NCBI GenBank assembly: GCA_965217205.1 | Contig: OZ244254.1 | Coordinates: 2,542,001 to 2,606,000 of the forward strand | DNA length: 64,000 bases | Direction of reading: 5' to 3' | Origin: Maricaulis sp947259345 | GTDB lineage: Bacteria; Pseudomonadota; Alphaproteobacteria; Caulobacterales; Maricaulaceae | Part shown: piece by piece, positions 17,963-27,079 of the stretch | Numbering within the stretch: the stretch's first letter is position 1 | Layout of the letters: each line of letters opens with the position of its first letter | The notes under the pieces: generated by a model | What the model saw: only the letters and a program-made list of their open reading frames with translations | What the model was told of the DNA's origin: nothing | The model's database searches: none | Translations under genes and position numbers: made by a program

Positions 17963-20900
17963 CTATTCGGCCGGCACTTCCACGGAATCATCGCCATGCT
18001 GGCGCGCCTCTTCTTCCAGCCGGCGCGAGACCCAGTTCGGGGTCTTGGTGAAGCGACCGAGTACGCCATAGGCGACCGGAATGACGAAGAGTGTGAAGAG
18101 CGTCGCCACCGCCACGCCGGCAAAGATCACCACGCCGATCGTGATTCGGCTCTCCGCGCCTGGTCCGGTCCCGATGACCAGCGGGAAAGCACCGATCGCC
18201 GTCGAGATGCCGGTCATCAGGATTGGCCGGAAGCGGGTTTCCGCCGCATCCAGCGTGGCCGTCCGCAAATCGCGACCCGTCTCGCGCAGCTGATTGGCGA
18301 ACTCGACAATGAGGATGCCATTCTTTGCCGCCAGTCCAATCAGGATAACCAGACCGATCTGCGAATAGATGTTCAAACTGGACCCGACCAGTTCGAGCCC
18401 GAACAGGCCGCCGGCCACGGCGAGCGGCACTGTCAGCATGATCACAAGCGGCTGGATCAGGCTCTCGAACTGGGCAGCCAGAACCAGGAAGACGATCAGC
18501 AACGCCATGCCGAAAGCAAAAAGAACGGCCGAATTTGCGTCCAGGAATTCCTTCGCTCCACCCAGATAGGTCGTGCTCATTTCCGGCGGCAGGTCGCGCT
18601 GGGCCCAGCCATCGAGCCAGCCAACCGCTTCACCGAGCGTATAGCCTTCAGCGAGCGTGGCAGAGATGGTTATCGAGCGCTGCCGGTCGACCCGATTGCG
18701 GGAAGACGCTTCGCCGACCTCACTCAAGGAGACCAGATTGGAGAGCGGGATCAGCTCACCGCTGCGACCGGAGACATAGAGCGTTTCCAGATCCTGGGCG
18801 CTGGAGCGGGCTTCGCGGCGGTTCTCCATGATGACATTATAGGCTTCACCGCGATCGATGAATTGGCCGACCCGGCGCGAGCCGAGATGGGTCTGGAGGG
18901 TCTGACCGATCTCGGAGACCGAAACGCCCAGATCAGCGGCCCGTTCGCGGTCGATATCGACGATCAGGCGCGGGCTGGTCGGCTCGTAATTCTTGCGAGC
19001 GCGCAACAGGCCCGGATTGCCCTCCTGGATGGCCGCCAGCAAACGCTCTGCCTGCCGGTCGAGACTGCCATAGTCGGGGCCCTGCAGGACGAATTGGACA
19101 TCGTCACCGCCGCCGCCACCGCCGAGTGAGGAACGCATTGAGGCAAACGCCTGGATCCCGGTCAGCTGCCCCAGGCGACCATTGATCTCGCGCATGATCT
19201 CGCTGCCCGGGCGACGCTCGTCCCAATCGGCCATGGTCCCGATCACGAAGCCGGAATTGAACCCGCTGCCACCCCAGCCCGGCGAGATCACCAGAACCCG
19301 GTTCAACTCGCCGGCGTTCACATACTCCATGGCGATCGCCTCAACCTGGTCGGCCTGCGCCGACATGTAGTCAAAGCTCGCCCCTTCCGGTCCGGCGAAG
19401 CGGCCGAAGAAGGAACCGCGATCTTCCGGCGGTGTCAGCTCGGCCGGCAGGCGGTCGAGCAGGAAGGCTGAGCCGCCCATGGCGACCACCACCATCGGCA
19501 CGATGATGATTGGCATCTTCAGCGCGATCTCGAGACTATCCCGGTAAGCGCGTCGGGCTTTCTCGACCAGGAGATTGACCCATCTGGCTAGGCCTTTGGC
19601 TTCGCGGCTGGGCTTCAAGAGCTTGGACGCCATCATCGGCGAGAGCGTCAGCGCGACGAAGCTGGACAGCACGACCGCACCGGCAATGGTCAGGGCCAGC
19701 TCGGTAAAGATGCGGCCGATGAAGCCCGGCAGAAAGACAAGCGGCACGAAGACCGCAACAAGAACCGCGGTTGTGGCAATCACCGCGAAGAAAACCTGTC
19801 GCCCGCCGCGAAGCGACGCCAATGCCGGCGGTTCGCCCATATCGACCCGGCGCTGGATGTTTTCCAGCACCACGATGGAGTCGTCGACGACAAGGCCGAT
19901 CGCCAGGACCAGAGCCAGCAAAGTCAGGATATTGATCGAGAAACCCGCGACCGAAAGGACCGCAAACACACCGATCAGACAGACCGGGACCACCGCAGCG
20001 GGGATGATGGCGGCGCGGAAGCTGCCGAGAAAGAGATAGATCACGAGCACCACAAGGGTCGCGGCGATCGCCAGGGTGCGCCAGACCTCCTTGATCGACT
20101 CCTCGATAAAGACCGTATCGTCCGAGGCGGAGATCATCTCCATGCCTTCAGGCAAGTTGAGCCGGATGCGGTCAGCCTCAGCCGCAATCAGATCAGCCAC
20201 TTCAACCGAATTGGCCTGGCTCTGGCGCACAAAGCCCAGTCCGATCATGTTCTGCCCATTGCCGCGGAACAGTGTGCGCGGCTCTTCGGCCGCCAACTCC
20301 ACGTCTGCGACCTCGGCCAGCCGCACAACATGCCCCTCGCCTGTACGGGCAATGGGGAGGCGGGCGAAAGAGTCCGGGTCAGCGAAGAGGCGCTCGACGC
20401 GCACAACAATCTGGGTGTCCGGCGTTTCGACCGACCCGCCCGGGACCTCGACATTCTGGGTTCGCAGCGCGCCGTCGATATCCGCGACCGTCACCCCGCG
20501 CGCCGCCATGGCCTGGGGGTCGAGCCAGATACGCATCGAGTAGCGACGCTGACCGCCGATACGCACCTGGGCGACGCCATCAATCACCGAGAAGCGGTCG
20601 AGCAAGGTCCGTTCGGCGTAGTCCGACAACTCCTCGGATGTCATCCGGTCGGAGAGCAGATTATACCAGATGAAGGGGCGTGCATCGCTATCCTGCTTGC
20701 GCACCTCGACCTGTTCGACGTCTTGGGGAAGTCGGTCGATAATGCGCGATACCGAGTCCCGGACATCATTGGCCGCGGCTTCGATATTGCGATCCAGCGA
20801 GAAGGTGATTGTGACCCGCGAAGAGCTGTCGCGCGAGGACGAGGTGATCGTCTCGACACCATCAATGCCGGACAGCTGGTCTTCGATCAGCTGGGTGACG

Positions 20901-21085
20901 CGGTTCTCGACCACTTCGGCGTTGGCGCCGGGATAGTTCGCGGAAACCGACACAACGGGACGATCGACATCCGGCAATTCGCGCAGCGGCAAGCCACGCA
21001 GGCCCAGCACGCCGAAGACGACAATCAGGGCACAAAAAACAAAAGCCAGAACGGGACGCCGGACCGCGATATCGGAAAGTGTCAT
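17963..21085 (-). CDS. RND-type efflux pump, inner-membrane transporter (HAE1 family)
   Basis: Proton-driven tripartite efflux pump subunit, 1040 residues, with the standard RND layout: TM1, a large periplasmic loop, TM2-6, a second periplasmic loop, and TM7-12. The proton-relay motif with paired aspartates is intact (IGLVVDDSIVVLEN), as is the TM10 lysine in GLAAKNGILIVEFA. It overlaps the upstream adaptor gene by four bases (ATGA), so the two are coupled. No outer-membrane factor gene lies in the window, so the pump must borrow a TolC-like channel. The substrate class is multidrug/hydrophobic by family. Confidence 0.93.
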   Translation of the reverse strand: MTLSDIAVRRPVLAFVFCALIVVFGVLGLRGLPLRELPDVDRPVVSVSANYPGANAEVVENRVTQLIEDQLSGIDGVETITSSSRDSSSRVTITFSLDRNIEAAANDVRDSVSRIIDRLPQDVEQVEVRKQDSDARPFIWYNLLSDRMTSEELSDYAERTLLDRFSVIDGVAQVRIGGQRRYSMRIWLDPQAMAARGVTVADIDGALRTQNVEVPGGSVETPDTQIVVRVERLFADPDSFARLPIARTGEGHVVRLAEVADVELAAEEPRTLFRGNGQNMIGLGFVRQSQANSVEVADLIAAEADRIRLNLPEGMEMISASDDTVFIEESIKEVWRTLAIAATLVVLVIYLFLGSFRAAIIPAAVVPVCLIGVFAVLSVAGFSINILTLLALVLAIGLVVDDSIVVLENIQRRVDMGEPPALASLRGGRQVFFAVIATTAVLVAVFVPLVFLPGFIGRIFTELALTIAGAVVLSSFVALTLSPMMASKLLKPSREAKGLARWVNLLVEKARRAYRDSLEIALKMPIIIVPMVVVAMGGSAFLLDRLPAELTPPEDRGSFFGRFAGPEGASFDYMSAQADQVEAIAMEYVNAGELNRVLVISPGWGGSGFNSGFVIGTMADWDERRPGSEIMREINGRLGQLTGIQAFASMRSSLGGGGGGDDVQFVLQGPDYGSLDRQAERLLAAIQEGNPGLLRARKNYEPTSPRLIVDIDRERAADLGVSVSEIGQTLQTHLGSRRVGQFIDRGEAYNVIMENRREARSSAQDLETLYVSGRSGELIPLSNLVSLSEVGEASSRNRVDRQRSITISATLAEGYTLGEAVGWLDGWAQRDLPPEMSTTYLGGAKEFLDANSAVLFAFGMALLIVFLVLAAQFESLIQPLVIMLTVPLAVAGGLFGLELVGSSLNIYSQIGLVILIGLAAKNGILIVEFANQLRETGRDLRTATLDAAETRFRPILMTGISTAIGAFPLVIGTGPGAESRITIGVVIFAGVAVATLFTLFVIPVAYGVLGRFTKTPNWVSRRLEEEARQHGDDSVEVPAE

Positions 21086-22209
21086 TGTGCTGCGCTGCTC
21101 CCTGAAACAGCGATGCCGGTCATTGCGCCATTGGCACCCAGCTGCATCTCTCGCGTGATCGTGACGGCAGCGCCATCACGGACGCGATGCACGCCCTCCG
21201 CGATAATCTGCTCGCCCGTCTCAAGCCCTGACAGCACCTCGACCATGGTGCCGGAGCGGCGGCCGAGGGTGATCGTCCGTTGGCGAACCACCGTCTCGCC
21301 GTCACTGCTTTCGACGACATAGACATAGGTCTGATCCAGATAACGGGTCAGGGCCGCACCGGGCACAGCGGGACGATCGCGAATATCGCGGCGGACCTCC
21401 ACGGTCATGAGCTGGCCGGGCAGGAGTCGCCCATCAAGATTCTCGATTTCAGCGCGAATGATCACACTACGGGTTACCGGATCAATACGGCTGTCGATCT
21501 GGGCGATTTCGCCGGAGAAGACCTCACCCGGGTAGGCTGAGGTTTGCGCAGCAATCTCCATGCCGGGGGCCACCACGGCCAGAAAGCGCTCGGGCACGGT
21601 GAAATCGAGCTTGATCCGGCTGGTATCATCGAGGCGGGCAATCGTGTCACCGGGCCGGACCAGACCGCCGAGGCTGACTTCACGGAGCCCCACAATCCCG
21701 GCGAAAGGCGCCCGCACAATACGGTCAGCCAGCTGGGCCTCGATGGAGGCAACGCGGGCGGCCGCGCGCTCGACGGCTGCCGTTGCCTCGTCCAGGCGCG
21801 ATTGGGGCACCACCGCGCGGGCAATCAGATCATTCGTCCGATCAAGATCACGCCGTGCTTCACGCAGCGTCGTCCGCGCTTCGGTGAGCCCGGCCGCCTC
21901 TTCTGTATCGGTGAGCTCGACCAGGATCGTTCCGGCATCGACCCGCTGGCCGGATTCGAAATTGATACGCGAGATCGTATCGGTGACGCGGGCCGTTATG
22001 GTCACCGTCTCATTGGCACGCGCGGTTCCGAGCGCTTCCACCACATCGGCAAACTCGACACTGGGCACGGTCGCGACGGCCACCGGCAGGACGCGAGACC
22101 CGCGCCCCATCTCGGCTTCGCCTGACGGCATCAGGGTCCGAAAGGCGACGATGGCGGTCATTGCCACGAAGGCAACAAGAATCAGGATCAAAAAACTGGC
22201 GCGGCGCAT
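21082..22209 (-). CDS. RND periplasmic adaptor (membrane fusion protein)
   Basis: Adaptor linking the RND transporter to an outer-membrane channel, 375 residues. It has an N-terminal membrane anchor (about 8-28), a lipoyl/barrel-sandwich hybrid domain (TITARVTDTISRINFESGQRVDAG), a short alpha-helical hairpin (about 95-150), the second lipoyl half (VRAPFAGIVGLREVSLG), then beta-barrel and membrane-proximal domains. ATG 22209 has AGGAG seven bases upstream; a start at 22299 would place about 30 odd residues before the anchor. It is first of the two-gene efflux operon. The 136 bases before it show no clear operator and no linked TetR-type repressor is present. Confidence 0.92.
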   Translation of the reverse strand: MRRASFLILILVAFVAMTAIVAFRTLMPSGEAEMGRGSRVLPVAVATVPSVEFADVVEALGTARANETVTITARVTDTISRINFESGQRVDAGTILVELTDTEEAAGLTEARTTLREARRDLDRTNDLIARAVVPQSRLDEATAAVERAAARVASIEAQLADRIVRAPFAGIVGLREVSLGGLVRPGDTIARLDDTSRIKLDFTVPERFLAVVAPGMEIAAQTSAYPGEVFSGEIAQIDSRIDPVTRSVIIRAEIENLDGRLLPGQLMTVEVRRDIRDRPAVPGAALTRYLDQTYVYVVESSDGETVVRQRTITLGRRSGTMVEVLSGLETGEQIIAEGVHRVRDGAAVTITREMQLGANGAMTGIAVSGSSAAQ

Positions 22210-22345
22210 GGCAATCTCCTGCTCGCATAGATGGCTTGCGCCGGTGCAAAGGCAAGGATTGAAATAGGCGTCAGCCGTCAAAGAGCGCGCGGATTGCACC
22301 TGCTGGTTCGGTTTTGCCTCCGAACGCGCCGGAAATTACCCCGTA

Positions 22346-23491
22346 TCAACCGCGAGGCGCCGCAGCCTCGAACGCTGCCGCAATTGCAGCGCGCAACGGT
22401 TTCGCCCGGAAATCGGCATCATAAGGCGTCGGCCGCTTGGCCGCACCATCGCTCCGCGGCCAGACATTCTGAAGCCAGGAATAGCGATCCGAGAGCCCCC
22501 AGACGAGGACATCCCGTGTCTGGGGGTAGCTGAACATCAGATCGAGATAGCGGCGCGCCAGTTCGGCTACTGCCTGATCCCGGCTCTCGATGTCATAGGG
22601 CAGATTCTTGTCGTGGACGTCGAACTCGGTGATGGCAAGGTCTAGGCCGAGGCCGGTAACCTGATCCAGAAAGCCCCGCCAATGGTCGTCGCGGGCTGTG
22701 TCGAAACCGACGGACGTATCGTAATTGCCCGAACCGATATGGCTCTGCACGCCAAGCGCGTCGATCGGGACGCCGCGCTCAACCATGCCTTCGAGAAGAC
22801 GCAGTACGCCTTCCTGATGGGTTTCATGGCCGGCTTCCCAGCTCATATAATCATTATAGACAATCTCGCCGTCCGGATCGGCCTCACGGGTCGCGTGGTA
22901 GGCGATGTCTATGATGTTTTCTCCGAGGTGGCGTGTCAGCGAGGTTTCGCGCAGGCGTCCGGTCGACGGATCAATGGTTTCATTGATCACATCCCAGGAG
23001 GTGATCCGGCCACGATAGCGCGCAACAATCGCGCGAACATGGTCGACCACGAGGCGTTCCGCCTCCGCCCCCGGACGGCTCCCGAAGTTGTAATTATTGA
23101 CCCAGGCTGGCGAGTATTCTTCCCGGTTCCAGAGCAGGGTATGGCCGCGCACCGCCATGTTTTGCTCGCTGGCAAAATCCACCAGCCGGTCGGCCGGGTC
23201 ATAGAAATAGGTGTCGGCGTCAGGGCGAAGTACATACCATTTAAGGGCATTCTCATGGACCAAGATGCCGCATTCACGCTCGATAAGAGCGCGATAGTCC
23301 GGATCGCCGAATGCACCCGTCAAGGTCCCCGCCTGCCCCATGCCGACCGCAGTCCCGAAGCGCATGCCCTTGGCCTGGGCCAGTCTATGAAGGGACCGCG
23401 ACTCGTCTGCCAGGACGTTCGGAGCGGAACAGGCGGCCAAACCGCCGGCAGCGAGAAGAAGTGCCTCACGTCGATTGATGGCTTTGACCAT
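22346..23491 (-). CDS. GH10 endo-1,4-beta-xylanase (Tat-type lipoprotein signal)
   Basis: Cleaves the xylan backbone; 381 residues, essentially a single GH10 barrel with no carbohydrate-binding module. The signal has a twin-arginine motif (NRREALLLAAGG) directly followed by a lipobox (LAAC), so it is probably exported folded and lipid-anchored. The acid/base E171 lies in SWDVINE and the nucleophile E289 in AITEFDV; HENALKW and RGHTLLWN are also present. ATG 23491 has GGAGG upstream, while the in-frame ATG at 23512 has none. It lies downstream of the TonB receptor gene but behind that gene's strong terminator (23522-23563), so it needs read-through or its own promoter. Confidence 0.94.
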   Translation of the reverse strand: MVKAINRREALLLAAGGLAACSAPNVLADESRSLHRLAQAKGMRFGTAVGMGQAGTLTGAFGDPDYRALIERECGILVHENALKWYVLRPDADTYFYDPADRLVDFASEQNMAVRGHTLLWNREEYSPAWVNNYNFGSRPGAEAERLVVDHVRAIVARYRGRITSWDVINETIDPSTGRLRETSLTRHLGENIIDIAYHATREADPDGEIVYNDYMSWEAGHETHQEGVLRLLEGMVERGVPIDALGVQSHIGSGNYDTSVGFDTARDDHWRGFLDQVTGLGLDLAITEFDVHDKNLPYDIESRDQAVAELARRYLDLMFSYPQTRDVLVWGLSDRYSWLQNVWPRSDGAAKRPTPYDADFRAKPLRAAIAAAFEAAAPRG

Positions 23492-23521
23492 GGACCCCTC
23501 CGGGTTTGTCATTCACGCAAG

Positions 23522-23563
23522 AAAAAAGGGGCGCAGGGACGGCGAACCGTTCCTGCGCCCCCC
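23522..23563 (-). terminator. rho-independent terminator of the TonB receptor gene
   Basis: Stem of about 15 bp (GGGGCGCAGG, a G-T wobble, then ACGG paired with CCGT) closed by a CGAA tetraloop. It is followed on the minus strand by six T residues (23527-23522), 16 bases past the receptor stop codon. This is the strongest intrinsic terminator I see in the window. Confidence 0.88.
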
Positions 23564-23578
23564 AATTATTGGGCCAAC

Positions 23579-26500
23579 CTAGTAGGTTGCCCGCAGGATG
23601 AAGGTGACCCGACGGTCATTCATGAACCAGGAGCGCGGCGCGGTCAGCAGGTCGTCATTCAGGACCTGGCTGGTGCGTGTGACCTGGTTGAGCAGGTTCA
23701 CACCCTGCACCCCGACACGGATATTGTCATTGATCGAGAAGAAGGCGGAGCCATCGAGCTGACCACCACTCTCCTGCACGATCGGTGCGAACGGCACGAT
23801 CACATCACGAACGGTCACCACGAAGTCGGAACGCCAAGCGTAGGCAAGGCGCAACGCCAGTCGATCCGATTCATAGAAGCCGGACACGTTGAATGTGTGT
23901 TCGGACAGGCCCTGAAGCGGAAGCAGGCTGGTGTCGATATTCGCCACCCGGCCGGCCGCCACATCCGGGTCGGTCGCGGAGAGCGTGGACTGAACCACCC
24001 CTTCACTGTCGACATAGGTGTAGCTTGCGTTCATGCCCAGGTTCGACAACGGGCCCGGCAGGAAGTCATAGGTCTGCTGGTAGGCGAGCTCGAAGCCCTT
24101 GACCGTACCCTGTTCCGGGGAATTCGACGGCGTGGTCACGATCCCGTCGAAAGTCGCTCCGTTATTGGTGAAGGACAGACGGTCGGTGCCGTTCGTGATG
24201 ACATTGTCGAGCTGCTTGTAGAAGAGCGCGACGGTCAGCGAGCCGACATCGGCGAAATACCACTCGGCCGATGCGTCGAAATTCATCGACTCGATCGGGT
24301 CAAGATAGGGATTGCCAACGGTCGAGCTAATGCGCGGGCCGAGGAATTCGTTGTTCTGACCAAATTCCGGACCTTGCAGGGTGATGTTGTAGTAGTTCCT
24401 CGTCAGGCCCACATCCGGCATGGTGATGGTCTTGGACGCGCCGAAGCGGAACTGCCAACCATTCTCCATCCGGGCCACGACGTTGAAGCTCGGAAGATAG
24501 TATTCCATTTCGTGACTGGTCGCGTTCGGCGTGATCGAGCCGTCCGCAAAACTACGGGCAGCGTCCCGCTCGGCCTGACTGAGCAGACAGAAGTTCGGCG
24601 GCGTCTGACCGGCCGGAATTGCCGCACATTCCGCATCGGTGTTGAAGTTCACATCCGTGAAGGAATGATAGCCCTGCGTGTCGCGAGTCATGCTGACCCA
24701 GCGCAGGCCAAAATTGCCGGAGACCTGCGTGCCGCTATCCAGATCCTGATCGAAGCGGAACATCGCATAGAGAGCGTCGGAGGTCTCCTGGATCGGATTA
24801 ACTTCCTGCAGAAGGAAGGGCGTACCCGGCTCCATCTGGCCGCAACGCGCGGCAAGCGGTTCCCAGTTTTCGCACGTCGTCGTGGGGCGCCATGAGGTGC
24901 CGACGGTCGAGGCGAAATTCTCCATGTTCGCGTAGTTGTCGATAATGTTCTCGCCCCAGAACAGTCGCGGCTGGTCGCCGGTCGGTACGGGCACATCACC
25001 ACGCATGAAGTTGTCGAAGGCAAAGGTCGAGAAGTTGTCCGCAAGATTGCCAACGCCAGCGACATTGCCGTCGAGCCAGACAGGGCCACCATTGCCCCAC
25101 TGCTCGGAGATCACGCCCCAGTTATAGGTCGAGAAGCGTGTGATCTGGTCGCGGTTTGCATGCCGATAGCCAAAACGGATGGATTCTGCCCAGCGATCGG
25201 GATTGTTGAAGTGATACTCACCGTCGGCGCGGAAAGAATCGAGCGTCCCTTCGCTTTGCTCGAGATGGTCCATCGCGGCGCGGGGGAATGAATTGAACGG
25301 GTCCGAAAAACTGTCATGCGGCGGACGGAAATAGCCCGGACAGTTTGCCGTACCCGGGTCTCCGGCACACGGCGTGCCGTCAGGACCGGGCGGGGTGAAG
25401 GTGACGGACGGGATGTCGTCACCATTCATCTGAATGACCGCGTTCTGATAGGTCGAGGTCCAAAGACCGATATCGATGACATCGACCTCGGACTCGACGC
25501 GCTGGAAGTCGAAGTTGAAAGACCAGCTTTCATTCGGCGCCCACTTGAAATTGAAGCCTATATCCTCGGTCAGATAGTTCTGCATCACATCACGACGGAT
25601 ATTGTTCGACTGCAGACCACCGATAGGAGAGCGGGCGTCGGCACCGTTTTGGTCAGCCCGCCAACCATTGTCATCGGACGTGATCGCGCCCGAGGTGAAC
25701 AGGCCGGTCGGGCCGAAGGTCAATTGCGTCCCGGCCACAGCACGAGAATCGCCGGACGACGCGACATTGTCGGTCGCGATTTCCATCGCATGCTCGGTCC
25801 AGGCCTGTTGCGAGTCGGAGCGCAGGTACTGGAGCGTGGCCTCCATCGTGCGATCTTCCGAACGCCACTGGGCCGCCGCACCGAGACCTTCGCGTTGACG
25901 CTCGAAAATCTGAGAGCGGAAGGCCGCACCGCGCGGGAAGTAGACCGTGCCGACCGGCGTGCCGGCCCCCGGATCCACGACATCGCCGTTGTCATAGAGA
26001 GTGCGTTCGGCGTAGTTCGAAATCTGTTGCCCGTCAGAACGGGAAATCAGTTCGGAGTTCACATAGTTGATCAGCAGACCGAACTCACCGCTCGTGCCGG
26101 TATCCCAGCGATTTGACCCCATCACGGAATAGGTCGGCGCCGACTCCTCCGCGAAATCTCCGTAGCTCGACTCGATCGAGCCGGAGATGGTCGGCGCCCC
26201 ATCGAAGGGACGGCGAGTGCGCAGGTTGATCGTGCCGGAAATTCCGCCCTCGATCATGTCCGCGGACGGACTCTTGAACACGTCGACGCCGCCCATGAGT
26301 TCGGACGGAACGTCGGAGAAGCTGAGGATGCGGCCGTTATTGGCCGAGAAGGTATCACGTCCGTTGAGTTCAGAGCGAACCCAGGTCAAACCACGCACAA
26401 CAACGCCCGACCCTTCGATCGAGAAGTGATCCGGATCGACACCCGCGCGGAAGCGGTCAATCGAGACCCCCGGCACGCGCTGCAGCGCCTCGGTGACGGA

Positions 26501-26785
26501 GCGATCCGGCAGGGCGCCAATGTCGTCAGCTGTAATCGAGTCAACCACGACTTCACTGTCGCGCTTGATCGTTTGCGATGTTTGCAGACTGGACCGGAAT
26601 CCGGTGACCTGGATAACATCCGTCGACGAACTTTCCTCTGCATCGTCCGGCGTATCGTCGTCCTGGCCATAAGTCGGTGACACGGCAAGCAGCGCAGTCA
26701 GGGCGAAAGCAGATACGCCCGTCTTCCAGCCGCGACAGCGACCACGACCCGCAAGGTACACGGGTACCGTCGGTGATTTTTCCAT
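23579..26785 (-). CDS. TonB-dependent outer-membrane receptor (Caulobacter/Xanthomonas carbohydrate type)
   Basis: Outer-membrane active transporter, 1068 residues, presumably for xylo-oligosaccharides given its neighbours. A signal peptide (about 1-48, ending near SPTYGQ) precedes a TonB-box-like DVIQVTGF, a plug domain (SVTEALQRVPGVSIDRF, VVRGL, VDVFKSPSADMIEGGISGTINLRT) and a large beta-barrel ending in the aromatic C-terminus RVTFILRATY. There is no N-terminal STN signalling domain. ATG 26785 has GGGGAGGAAG upstream; the in-frame ATG at 26968 would add 61 unrelated residues and run through the operator sites. It diverges from the halogenase operon and ends in a strong terminator. Confidence 0.93.
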   Translation of the reverse strand: MEKSPTVPVYLAGRGRCRGWKTGVSAFALTALLAVSPTYGQDDDTPDDAEESSSTDVIQVTGFRSSLQTSQTIKRDSEVVVDSITADDIGALPDRSVTEALQRVPGVSIDRFRAGVDPDHFSIEGSGVVVRGLTWVRSELNGRDTFSANNGRILSFSDVPSELMGGVDVFKSPSADMIEGGISGTINLRTRRPFDGAPTISGSIESSYGDFAEESAPTYSVMGSNRWDTGTSGEFGLLINYVNSELISRSDGQQISNYAERTLYDNGDVVDPGAGTPVGTVYFPRGAAFRSQIFERQREGLGAAAQWRSEDRTMEATLQYLRSDSQQAWTEHAMEIATDNVASSGDSRAVAGTQLTFGPTGLFTSGAITSDDNGWRADQNGADARSPIGGLQSNNIRRDVMQNYLTEDIGFNFKWAPNESWSFNFDFQRVESEVDVIDIGLWTSTYQNAVIQMNGDDIPSVTFTPPGPDGTPCAGDPGTANCPGYFRPPHDSFSDPFNSFPRAAMDHLEQSEGTLDSFRADGEYHFNNPDRWAESIRFGYRHANRDQITRFSTYNWGVISEQWGNGGPVWLDGNVAGVGNLADNFSTFAFDNFMRGDVPVPTGDQPRLFWGENIIDNYANMENFASTVGTSWRPTTTCENWEPLAARCGQMEPGTPFLLQEVNPIQETSDALYAMFRFDQDLDSGTQVSGNFGLRWVSMTRDTQGYHSFTDVNFNTDAECAAIPAGQTPPNFCLLSQAERDAARSFADGSITPNATSHEMEYYLPSFNVVARMENGWQFRFGASKTITMPDVGLTRNYYNITLQGPEFGQNNEFLGPRISSTVGNPYLDPIESMNFDASAEWYFADVGSLTVALFYKQLDNVITNGTDRLSFTNNGATFDGIVTTPSNSPEQGTVKGFELAYQQTYDFLPGPLSNLGMNASYTYVDSEGVVQSTLSATDPDVAAGRVANIDTSLLPLQGLSEHTFNVSGFYESDRLALRLAYAWRSDFVVTVRDVIVPFAPIVQESGGQLDGSAFFSINDNIRVGVQGVNLLNQVTRTSQVLNDDLLTAPRSWFMNDRRVTFILRATY

Positions 26786-27079
26786 CAGACTTCCTCCCCT
26801 TTGACGCGCTTTTGTTAGCGCTACTAATTTTGCATATTGCAAATGTCTGATTATTGAAATCGGTAATCCAAGATCCGGATCAAGGCAACCTCCGTCTGCC
26901 AACTGATTGAAAGCTTGTTCCGACCTGTTCCTCGAATGCAACGCTAGCGTAATTGTCCACGTTGTCAATTCATGAATACGGCCCTATTCCTGCTTGCTAT
27001 TTCACGCGGTTGGAGCGTTGACGCTGATTGATCTGCTCCGATAAGCTTCAGAGGAGATCGGCGGGGAGGCCGGGTTACA
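26786..27079. promoter_or_regulatory. divergent regulatory region between TonB receptor and halogenase operon
   Basis: 294 bases with an unusual density of palindromes: TGTTAGCGCTACTAA (26813-26827), TTTGCA-TAT-TGCAAA (26829-26843, perfect), ACGCTAGCGT (26941-26950, perfect), a TTGACAACGTTGTCAA-like site with two mismatches (26953-26968), and AGCGT-TG-ACGCT (27014-27025, perfect). The first two sit next to the receptor start, the others nearer the halogenase side. At least one LacI-family regulator probably acts here on both directions. GGGGAGG at 27063-27069 is the likely ribosome binding site of the first halogenase. Confidence 0.6.
26813..26827. promoter_or_regulatory. LacI-type operator TGTTAGCGCTACTAA
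   Basis: Identical at 14 of 15 positions to the reverse-strand site at 49006-49020 in front of the xylX operon (TGTTAGCGCTATTAA). The core has the AGCGCT centre typical of LacI-family operators. It lies 28 bases upstream of the TonB receptor start codon. The shared site predicts co-regulation of xylan oligomer uptake with xylose catabolism. Confidence 0.6.

Noticed and set aside
20076..20543. Open frames antisense to the RND pump gene as possible small proteins.
   Set aside because: They mirror the conserved RND coding sequence and lack any independent features.
22682..24895. 737-codon plus-strand open frame across the GH10 and TonB receptor genes.
   Set aside because: Antisense shadow running through a strong terminator and two well-defined genes; no recognisable domain.
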